Shown: positions 12,873-21,616 of the stretch, in pieces
How the letters are laid out: each line of letters begins with the position of its first letter
Position numbering within the stretch: position 1 is the first letter of the stretch
NCBI RefSeq assembly: GCF_037893015.1
Contig: NC_133664.1
Location: 126,356,319 to 126,420,318, forward strand
DNA from: Macrotis lagotis
Taxonomy: Eukaryota > Chordata > Mammalia > Peramelemorphia > Peramelidae
Reading direction: 5' to 3'
Length of the DNA: 64,000 nt
Position numbers and translations under genes: made by a program
Notes under the pieces: model-generated
What the model saw: the letters and a program-made list of their open reading frames with translations, nothing else
Told to the model about the DNA's origin: nothing
Database searches by the model: none

Positions 12873-13301
12873 AGGTACCATAGGCAATGAAATAGTACCA
12901 ACATTAATCATATAGATATGAAGTGGTATATCATCAAAATTCTTAGAGGAGAAGTTAAAGCAGTTACAAGGAGATATAGATAACAAACCTATATTAGTGG
13001 ATTCTCCTCCTTATCTTCCTCACAGAATTAGATAAATCTCATAATTAAAACAAGAAGGAAATTAAGAGGGTGTATAGAACTTTAGAAAACTTATGATAGA
13101 CGTCTAGAGAAAAAAAGAAATATCAAATTTTTCTGCTGTACTGTATTTAAAAATCTTACTAACAAATGCAGATAGACCAAAATATAATAAAAGTATCTTT
13201 TTCAGATCATGATGCAATAAAATTACATGTAATAAAGGATCATAGAAAGATAATCTAAAAATTTGATTGGAAATAAACCTAATTTTAAAGAAAGTGAATC
13301 A

Positions 13302-13475
13302 GTGGGGCGGCTAGGTGGCGAAGTGGATAAAGCACCAGCCTTGGAGTCAGGAGTACCTGGCTTCAAATCTGGTCTCAGACACTTAATAATTACCTAGCTG
13401 TGTGGCCTTGGGCAAGCCACTTAACCCCATTTGCCTTGCAAAAACCTAAAAAAAAATAAAATAAAAAATAAAAAT
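13302..13475 (+). mobile_element. CORE-SINE inside old L1, near consensus
   Basis: A well-kept copy, 'gtggggcggctaggtggcg' to 'catttgccttgcaaaaacc' and an A/T-rich tail. Exact 15-bp duplication aaagaaagtgaatca at 13287-13301 and 13476-13490. Its good condition makes it one of the younger SINEs here. Confidence 0.93.
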
Positions 13476-13521
13476 AAAGAAAGTGAATCAAAAACATCAT
13501 AAAAATAATCTATAATTTTCA

Positions 13522-13619
13522 GTAAACTGGGAAACAATCCTGACAACTAATACTTCTGACGAAAGACTCATTTCTAAAATATACAGAGAACTGAGTCAAA
13601 TTTTTTTTAAATGCCATTC
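13522..13619 (+). mobile_element. Younger L1, ORF2 part 1 (5'-truncated)
   Basis: 'ctgggaaacaatcctgacaac' to 'ctgagtcaaattttttttaa' aligns closely with the L1 at 63217-63300. The same L1 resumes at 16809 after the HAL1-like insertion. The junction sequence 'gccattc' occurs at both sides (13614-13620 region and 16809-16816 region). Confidence 0.85.
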
Positions 13620-14324
13620 TGGGCAGAGCCAAGATGGCAAGGGAGGATCTTCTCTTGCTCTCTCATAAAACTTATAAACTAAGGACTCTAACTAAAATTT
13701 CGAGAGACAGAACCCACAGAGGGACCAAGTGAAAGAGTTCTCCTACTCAAGGTAACCTGGAAAAGAGCAGAAAGGCTCTGCTCCCCAGGGTTGGAGGGGC
13801 GGCTCACCAGAGGGGTGGCCCACCAGAGCAAAAGAACTTCAGCCTCCTAGAGGCAGCCCCAGGGTGAGCCCCAGCTCACAGCAGCAGGGAAGTTTCCTGA
13901 CCTATTCCGGGAGGAGCACTGGGCACAACTTGGGAGAAGAGCAAGGGGACCTCTGTGAGAGTGAGCACATGAAGGCCAGCCTTCAGGGTACACAGGGAGC
14001 AGCAGCCCAGATCCAGGAACCAGAAGCAGGCAAAGCCTGTAAGCAGGAGCACCCAGGGCATGAGCTGAGCCTAGGGAGAGACTGTCAAGCTCTGTCCTCT
14101 GTCCCTGGAACAGGACTCTGGGGCTCTGACTAAATTCAGATCCTGATTACAGACTAGGTCCCCCCATAGAACAGCAGCCCCCCCCACCTCAGCCCCATGG
14201 CAGAGGGGGATGCTTATGATCATTCACAGACCAGGAAGGAGGACAGAGCATCACACACTGAGATCTTTGTGGGAGTGTCCCAAAAGCTCAGGAAGCACTC
14301 CAAAACCAGGCTCAGGCTGGGAAA

Positions 14325-15412
14325 ATGAGCAAGCAGAGAAAAAAGAGAAACACCATTGAGAAATACTTTGCCTGTGAGATCAAGAATGATCAAAACACTT
14401 AGTCTGAAGATGAGGAAGCACAAGCTCCTGCATCTAAAGACTCCAAGAAAAAACAGAAATTGGGCTCAGGCTATGACAGAGCTCAAAAAAGACTTTGAAA
14501 ATCAAATGAGGGAGGTAAAAGAAAAACTGGGAAAAGAAATGAGAGAGATGCAGGAAAAACATCAAAATGAAGTCAGCGGCTTAGTCAAGGAAATCCAAAA
14601 AAATGCTGAAGAAAATAGCATGCTAAAAATCAGCTTAGGTCAAATGGACAAAACAGTTCAAAAAGTTATTAAGGAGAAGAATGCTTTAAAAAGCAGAATT
14701 GGCCAGATGGGAAAAGAGATAAGAAAGCTCTCTAAGGAAAACAAATCCTTCAGACAAAGAATCGAACTCAGGGAGATTGCTGAATTCACAAGAAATCAGG
14801 ACTCAATACTTCAAAATCAAAAGAATTAAAAATTAGAGGAAAATGTGAAATATCTCATTGAAAAAAACAACTGATAAGGAAAACAGATTTAGTAAAGATA
14901 ATTTAAAAATTATTGGAATACCTGGAAGTCATGATCAGGAAAAGAGCCTTGACATCATTTTCAAAGAATTACTACAGGAAAATTGCCCTGATATCCTAGA
15001 AGCAGAGGGCAAAATAGAAATGGAGAGAATCCACCAATATCCCCAAGAAAGAGACCCAAAATTCCAACCCCCCAGGAATATTATAGCCAAGTTCCAAAAC
15101 TCCCAAGTGAAAGAGAAAATATTGCAAACAGCCAGAAGTACACAATTCAAATACTGTGGGCCTGCAATCAGGATCTCACAGGACTTAGCAGCAACTACAT
15201 TAAGGGCTCATAGGGCTTGGAATATAATATACTGAAAGGCAAAAGAGCTTAGAATGCAACCGAGAATCAACTACCCAGCAAAACTGAACATCCTCTTCCA
15301 GGGAAAAAGATGGATTTTCAATGAACCAGGGGAATTTCAAATGTTCCTGTTGGAATGTCCAGAGCTGAACAGAAGGTTTGATCTTCAAATACAGGACTCA
15401 GGTGAAGCATAG
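14325..15412 (+). pseudogene. L1/HAL1 ORF1p pseudogene
   Basis: ORF1p is the RNA-binding, trimer-forming chaperone of L1. An ATG at 14325 opens 'MSKQRKKRNTIEKYF', stopped by TAG at 14400. A frameshift then gives a K/E-rich coiled coil (14475-14829, 'FENQMREVKEKLGKEMREMQ'). After a TAA at 14827 and a one-base shift in an A run near 14860, the RNA-recognition domain follows ('DNLKIIGIPGSHDQ', 'PPRNIIAKFQNSQVKEKIL', 'GPAIRISQDLA'). A TGA at 15233 interrupts 'HRAWNIIY'. The C-terminal domain ('QPRINYPAKLNILFQGKRW') stays open to TAG at 15410. All three ORF1p domains are present in order, so it was a full ORF1 before decay. At least three stops and two frameshifts exclude function. Confidence 0.88.
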
Positions 15413-15916
15413 AGATTGAAAGAGAAGGGGAAGATATGAGGGACTTAATGATGATGAACTGCATGTATTCCTGCATAGAAAAATGACACTGATAATACTC
15501 ATATGAACCTTCTCAATTAACATAGCAGGTAGAAGAAGCTTTTATAGATGAAGCACAGGAGAAAGCTGAATTTGAAGATAAAATATGGTGTAAAAATGGA
15601 GTCAATAGAAAAGGGAAATATAATGGGAGAGGGGGGATAGGCCAAGATATTTCATATAATAAGATTTTTCTTTATTATAATGAGATATTGCAATGATATG
15701 GAAGGGGGGGAAGGCAAGAGGGAATGAGGGAATCTTCCCTCTCATCGCAGGTGGCTAGGAAAGGAAACAGCATATATACTCAATGGAGTATAGACATCTG
15801 CAGTAAGAAGGAGAGAGGGAGGGACAGGGGGAAGGGGTGGAGATGTGAATGAAGGAGGAGAGTATGGACCATGGGGGGAGAGTGCTTAGATATAACACAT
15901 TTTCTTTTTTACTTCT

Positions 15917-16052
15917 TGCAAGAGGCTGGGATTGGATGGCATGTCCAGGACCATAGGGCCAGGTGTATGCTGGGCCTAATAGGTGGTATCAGGGCTCAGG
16001 GCCTCTTGGCCCCAGGGCCAGGGAACTGTCTGCTGTGCCACTCAACTACCCT
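15917..16052 (-). mobile_element. Antisense SINE-derived block 1 in HAL1-like A
   Basis: 'ttgcaagaggctgggattgg' to 'gtgccactcaactaccc' follows the order of an antisense CORE-SINE (tail motif first, tRNA-like head last). It is absent from element B at the equivalent position (near 22735). Many consensus A positions read G. Confidence 0.6.
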
Positions 16053-16268
16053 ATGGCAGAGTCAGAGTGAAAGGAGAGAGAAAATATAGTACATGGTAGT
16101 GGAGAAATACAAAAGGAGGGAGTTGCAATCAGCAATGGCAACGGTGGAGAAATATGGAAATAACTTTTGTGATGGACTTATAAAGAATGTGATCCACCTG
16201 TGACAGAGTTGGTGTTGTTGGAACACAGACTGAAGCACATTTTTTATTAGTATTATTTTTGGGGGGTT

Positions 16269-16399
16269 GCAGGGCAAATGGGGCTGGGTGACCTGCTTGG
16301 GGACACATAACAGGGTGATCGTTGGGTGTCTGAGGGCGTATTTGGACCCGGATGCTCCTGGCTCAAGGGCCAGTGCTCTGTCTGCCACCTGACCGTCCC
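16269..16399 (-). mobile_element. Antisense SINE-derived block 2 in HAL1-like A
   Basis: 'gcagggcaaatggggctggg' to 'gtctgccacctgaccgtccc'. The order matches an antisense CORE-SINE. The block normally reading 'taggtaattattaagtgtc' here reads 'agggtgatcgttgggtgtc', with several A-to-G and T-to-C differences. Confidence 0.75.
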
Positions 16400-16455
16400 T
16401 ACTATTATTACTATTTTATTTTATTTGGGGTTTTTTTCCCCTTTTTTTGGTTTTT

Positions 16456-16586
16456 GCAGGGCAGTGGGGCTGGGGTGGCTTCCATGTCACAAACTTGGGT
16501 GATTGTTGGGTATACAGGGCCGGATTTGGGCTTGGGTACTCCTGGCTCCAGGGCTAGTGCTCTGTCCACTGTGCCACCTGGCCATA
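16456..16586 (-). mobile_element. Antisense SINE-derived block 3 in HAL1-like A
   Basis: 'gcagggcagtggggctgggg' to 'actgtgccacctggccata'. By eye against the antisense SINE at 39541-39682 I count about fifteen A-to-G differences and only one or two G-to-A. Confidence 0.8.
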
Positions 16587-16808
16587 CCTACAATTATTAA
16601 TATTATTTTTTTTCAATTTTAATTTTAATTTTGTTCCCTCCCCTTTACTTTTTTGCTCAAGTGACTCTATATTTTTTGGGGGAAGGGGTATTTTGTTTAC
16701 TCTTAAACAAGAATATTTTATTAATGTATAAAATAAAATTATTTGTACAAAATGAGAATAAATAAATATTAAATTATCAAATAAAATTGAAATTGAAATT
16801 TTAATAAA

Positions 16809-17805
16809 AGAGCCATTCCCCAATTGACAAATGGTCAAAGGATATGCAAAGGAAATTTACAGATGAGATCAAAGCAATCCATAATCATATGAAATATTGC
16901 TCTAAATCATTACTTATCAGAGAAATGCAAATTAAAGCTTCTCTGAGGCACCACCTGACACCTCTCAGACTGGTCAATATGACCAGAAAGGATAAGGATC
17001 ATTTTTTGGAAGGGTTGTGGGAAATCTGGGACACTATTACATTGTTGGTGGAACTGTGAACTCATCTAACCTTTCTGGAGAAAAATTTAGAATTATGCTC
17101 AAAAGACAACAAAAATGTACACACCCTTTGATCCAGCAATACCACTTCTGGGTCTATACCCTGAAGAGATGATGGTAAAAACATCACTTGTACAAAAATA
17201 TTCATAGCAGACCTGACTGTGGTGGCAAAGAATTGGAAATCAAGTAAATGTCCTTCATTTGGGGAATGGCTTAGCAAACTGTGGTATATGTATGTCATGG
17301 AACATTATTGTTCCATGAGAAACCAGGAGGGATGGGAATTCAGGGAAGCCTGGAGGGGTTTGTGTGAACTAATGCTAGGTGAGACAAACAGAAGCAGAAA
17401 AACACTATACATCCTAACAGCAACATGGGGGCGATGATCAGCCTTGATTGACTTGCTCATTCTATCAATGCAAAAATCAGGGACAATTTGGGGCTGTCTG
17501 CAATGGAGAATACCATGTGTATCCACAGAAAGAACTGTGGAGTTTGAACAAAGACCAAGGATTACTACCTTTAATTTAGAAAAGAAAACTAATATTTTAT
17601 TGTCAGATCTTGTTATCTCTTATACTTTATGTTTCTTCCTTAAAGATGTGATTTCTCTCTCATCACATTCAATTTGGATCAATGTATACAATGGAAACAA
17701 TGTAAAGATTGATAAATTGCCTTCTGTGGGGGTGGGGGGAGGGAAGTAAGATCAGGGGAAAAATTGTAAAACTCAAAATAAATAAAATCTTTATTAAAAA
17801 AATGA
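16809..17805 (+). mobile_element. Younger L1, ORF2 C-terminus and 3' UTR (part 2)
   Basis: Continues the L1 from 13619 with 'ccccaattgacaaatggtcaaagg'. Broken ORF2 C-terminal text follows ('EIKAIHNHMKYCSKSLLIRE', 'HHLTPLRLVNMTRKDKDHF' at 16860-17000). Then comes the 3' UTR: 'tttgaacaaagaccaaggatt', 'atttctctctcatcacattc', a G-rich stretch 'gtgggggtggggggaggg' near 17727, and the end 'ctcaaaataaataaaatc' plus A-rich tail. Frameshifts and stops show it is inactive. Confidence 0.92.
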
Positions 17806-18011
17806 TCAATAATTTCATCCAAAGCAATGACAATGATGAGAAATCACATCAAACCTGGGGGGGATGAAGACAAAGCAGGTTTTAGGGAATATTTTAAATC
17901 TCTAAGTGATTATATGAATGAAATAAAGAAGAGATCAATGAACAGGGCATGTAACTAAAAAAAGCTAGAAAAAGTCAAATTAAAAACCAAATTAGAAATT
18001 CTGAAAAATCA

Positions 18012-18163
18012 GGCAGCTAGGTGGTGTAGTAGATAGAGCACGGGACCTGGAATCAGGAGTACCTGAATTCAAATTTGGCCTCAGACACTTAATAATTACC
18101 TAGCTGTGTAGCCTTGGACAAGTCACTTTGATCCCATTGTCTTACAAAAATATTTGAAAAAAA
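18012..18163 (+). mobile_element. CORE-SINE inside old L1
   Basis: 'ggcagctaggtggtgtagt' to 'cccattgtcttacaaaaat'. Approximate duplication gaaattctgaaaaatca (ending 18011) versus ggaattgtgaaaatca (ending 18180). Confidence 0.85.
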
Positions 18164-18722
18164 AGGAATTGTGAAAATCAAAGGAAAAATTAATAAAATT
18201 AAAAGTATTAATGCTATTGATCTAATAAATAAAACAACAAAATAGATAAATCTTTGATTTATCTGATTTTTTAAAAATCAAAGAAGAAAATCACATTGTC
18301 AGTATGAAAAATGAAAAGAGTAAACCACCAGCAATGAGGAGGAATTTAAAGTAATAATTCATAGTTACTTTACCCAAATGTATGACAACAAATTTGACAA
18401 TCTTAGTGAAATGGATAAGATAAACTAACATAATAAAAATGACAATTCCACTCAAATTAAATTATTTATTTAGTACAATATCAATTAAACTACCAAAAAT
18501 TATTTTTCAGAGTTAGAAAAAAATAGTAAGAAAATACATCTAGACTAACTGAAGTCAATAATATCAAAGTAATTGATGGGAAAAGTGCAAAGGAAGATGG
18601 TCTCACTGACCAGATCCAAAACTGTATTATAAAGTGGCAATCATCAAAACTTTCTGTTACTAATTAAGAAATTGAAAGTGAATCAGTGAATTAGATTGGG
18701 TACAAAAGAAACAGTAGTAAAT

Positions 18723-18782
<60 letters not shown>
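18723..18782. repeat. (GTA)n microsatellite in L1 ORF2
   Basis: About 20 perfect gta units within old L1 sequence ('gtaaatg...taatctactgtttgataaacc'). One frame reads as 20 or so valines. This is a repeat expansion, not a protein domain. Confidence 0.97.
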
Positions 18783-20189
18783 ATCTACTGTTTGATAAAC
18801 CCAAAGACACTAGCTTCTGAGATAAGAACTTTCTGTTTGATCAAAAAAACTGTTGGGAAAACTAAAATAGTATGGCAAAACTAGACAAAGAAGCCATCTC
18901 ACTCCATGTATCAAAATAAGATCAAAATGGATATAGAATTTAAATTAAAAGAGTGATACTATATATCAATTAAGAGAACAAAAAATACTCTCAGATCTAT
19001 GGAGAAGGGAGAAGTTTATGATCAAACAAGAGATAGAGAAGATCACAAATTGCAAAGTAGATGATTTCAACCATATCAAATTAAAAAGCTTTTGCACAAA
19101 TAAAACCATTGTAGTCAAGATTAAAATGAAAACAGAAAGCTGGGAAATAATTTTCATAACTAGTGTTTCTGATAGAGGACTCATTTCTAAAATTTATAGG
19201 GAATTGAATCAAATTTATTTGATTATATATCATTCTAAATTGATAAATGGTCAAAGAATATGAACAGGCAATTTTCAGATGAAGACACTAAAGTTATTTA
19301 TAGTCAGAAGAAAAATGCTTTAAATCATTATTGATTAGAAAAATGCAAATTAAAACAGCTCTGATGTATCAACTTTCAGATTGGTTAAGATGACAAAAAT
19401 GAAAATGGTCAGTATTAGAGAGGATGTGAGAAAATTGAGACAATAATGCACTATCAGGGGAGTTGTAAACTGAACCAGTCATTTTGGATTTTGAACTATG
19501 CCCAAAGGGCAATTAAACTGTGCATATTCTTTGATTTAGCAATACCACTACTAGGTATATATCCAAAAAAGATCATAAAAAGGGAAAAGAACTTAAAATG
19601 TCTAAAAATATTGACAACAGCTCTTTTGTTGTGGGAAAGAAATGGAAATTAAAGGGATTCCCATTAATTGTGGAACAGCCAAAGAAGTATATGAATGTGA
19701 TGGAGTACAATATTGTTCTGTAAGAAATCATGAACAGCATGACGTAAGAGAAGTATGGAAAGCTTTGTATGAACTGATAGTGGGTGAAGTGAACAGAATC
19801 AAGAGAATATTTAAACATTAGTAACAAGATTGCGAGATCATCAATTAGGATAGATGCAGCTGCTCTCAACAGTTCAGTGTTCAAGGATAATCCTGAGAGC
19901 CCTATTATGAAAAATACCATCCCCACAGAGGAAAAATCTGTGGAGTCTAAGAGCAGAATAAAGCACACTCTGTTCACTTTTTAAAATTACTTTCATGCTT
20001 TTTCTTTCTTACTCATGTTTTCACCCTTAGTTCTAATTCCTCTTTCACTACTTGGCTAACATTGAAATAAGTTAAACATAATTGTATATAGACAACTTTT
20101 ACCAGATTGTTCCCCCAGATTGTTCCCTACCATGGGGAGAGGGGAGGGATGGTAAGATAGTAAAATAATAGGAGCCCATAAACTTGTAA

Positions 20190-20811
20190 ATAGATGAATG
20201 CTGAAAATTACCTTTGCAGGTAAAATAATTTTCAAATGCCTGTCTGAGATCTTTGATGAAGATAATGGTTGCTGCAATAGTTAGGACTACAGGATATGCA
20301 TAGAAGCAAAGGAAGGAGGACAAAAGGGGAAACTGAGCAAAGGAGCAGGAAGAGCAAGATAAATGCCTCAGAATCTTATTTTCCCATTGATTCTCCTCCA
20401 CTTTGTCCTGTATCTTGATTTAAAATAAACTTTTTTATTAATGTCTTTTGTCTTTTAAATCAAAATTTTCCCAATATCCCTTTCTACTTCTTTCCTTCCC
20501 AGAGAGCCATCCCATATTACAAATAATATTTTTAAAAGAGAAAAAAGAGGAAGAAAAGGAATCAACAAAACTGTTCAGTTCATTAAAAAAAAAACCTGAA
20601 AAAATATGCAATGTAAGACAGTCACCTATGATTCTCCAGTCTTTGAAAAGGAGTGTTGGGACCAGATTTATTTTTTTATAATTTTGAAACATTCACTTTT
20701 AATACTTATATGAATTTCATCCTTTCCATTTACTTTACTTTGTTATAATTTCTCTTTATCTGTCTTCTTCTGTCTTTCTAGTTCTCTTTCTTCTCTCTCT
20801 ATATGTGTATA

Positions 20812-20890
<79 letters not shown>

Positions 20891-21600
20891 GCATAAGTGT
20901 ATGCTATATATGTATAATATAATACATTCGTGGGTATTTTCATAACATATGTACAAATTTATATATTTATCTAATCATAAACACACATACACATGAGCAC
21001 ACATACCATTGACTACCATAGGCTTTATTTTTAACCTTCTACAAATTCCAAGTACATTCTCCACTCCATTTTACTCTCAGAAAAAGCTTGGTATAAATAT
21101 TACCTTAATGAACTAAAAACTTTAATTCTTCTAGTAATCATTTTAACACTATCAAGTTTTTTTGACCTAGTCATCAGACAGAGGAGAATTAGCATTCACC
21201 TTCCCCACTTTGACTCAGTTCTCTTTAACCTTTTCCCCACTCCTATAATTTTTTCATCCATCCTCTTTCCCCATGAAGGGGGTGTTTTACTTTTCTTTCA
21301 AACATTCAACTCTCAAGATTTTTCTTTAGACTTTCAAACCAAAAAATAATCCTTCCCTATTCCCTGGAATAGTTTCAATTAGTTCCTTTTAAGACTTTGG
21401 CATGCTTCATAATATATTTAAAATGTCCTTCTAGAAGAACCTCTTCTTTGTCTTGCAAATATGCTGATATTTTAAACTGTTTTACAATGGACTTGAAGTC
21501 CCATGAAAATATATTGTTTGAGATTTCAATATTTCTACCATGCTCAAATTTCTCTCTAAATGGCAAAAATAAATTATTTCCTGGGTTTGTAAAATATTTT
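20190..21600. other. No gene seen; compound microsatellite inside
   Basis: Noncoding sequence. A compound (TC)n-(TA)n-(TG)n microsatellite lies at 20808-20888; the His/Thr-alternating minus-strand frame there is an artefact. Pieces around 20420-20680 look like old antisense LINE 3' UTR but I cannot assign them. Confidence 0.5.
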
Positions 21601-21616
21601 AAAAAGACATGACTAT

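Larger units (their letters stand above)
12605..13521 (+). mobile_element. Old L1, ORF2 endonuclease part (left half of split element)
   Basis: Decayed L1 ORF2. 'tttttcagatcatgatgcaataaaattac' near 13197-13230 is the 'SDHDAIKI' end of the endonuclease domain, followed by 'aaaaatttgattggaaataaacct' (the K-x-N-W-K-L-N segment). Upstream, 'agaggagaagttaaagcagttac' and 'agtggattctcctccttatcttcctcacagaattagataaat' fit L1 endonuclease. Two SINEs lie inside it. It resumes at 17806 after a younger L1 insertion: 13499-13521 'aaaataatctataattttca' and 17800-17821 'aaatgatcaataatttcat' look like the imperfect target duplication of that younger L1. Confidence 0.8.
13620..16808 (+). mobile_element. HAL1-like element A (ORF1-only L1 derivative)
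   Basis: Starts with 'gggcagagccaagatggc', the L1-type 5' end, followed by a roughly 700-bp leader, an ORF1 pseudogene (14325-15412) and then a 1.4-kb 3' region with no trace of ORF2. HAL1 elements are L1 relatives that keep ORF1 but lack ORF2 and depend on L1 for copying. Both ends are present and it sits inside the ORF2 of another L1, with a short duplication (gccattc, probably with upstream A/T bases). The 3' region aligns with element B (22251-23175) but carries three extra antisense SINE-derived blocks. Its 3' end is A/T-rich ('gaaattgaaattttaataaa'). Classification as HAL1 is by structure, not by database match. Confidence 0.8.
17806..20180 (+). mobile_element. Old L1, ORF2 reverse transcriptase to 3' UTR (right half)
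   Basis: Continues from 13521. 'aatttcatccaaagcaatgacaatgatgag' is the linker after the endonuclease. 18301-18420 is the stretch before the reverse transcriptase ('acccaaatgtatgacaacaaatttgacaatc'). 19018-19263 keeps a short open piece ('DDFNHIKLKSFCTNKTIV', 'SDRGLISKIYRELNQI') of the ORF2 C-terminal half. 19640-19780 is the last part of ORF2, and 19850-20180 is a decayed 3' UTR. The left half (12605-13521) and this part together give most of ORF2, split by the younger L1. Confidence 0.85.

Noticed and set aside
13302-13380. tRNA genes, suggested by A-box and B-box like motifs in SINE heads ('ggttcaaat' type)
   Set aside because: Every such head is part of a SINE with body, A tail and target duplications; no cloverleaf with acceptor stem is complete.
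14356-14829. A 157-codon coiled-coil frame as a host gene
   Set aside because: It is the coiled-coil part of L1/HAL1 ORF1p, followed in another frame by the ORF1p RNA-recognition domain, with stops between.
16352-16600. 82-codon + frame with Trp/Gly-rich text
   Set aside because: It lies across two antisense SINE blocks inside element A.
18696-18884. Poly-valine open frame
   Set aside because: Produced by the (GTA)n microsatellite in a decayed L1.
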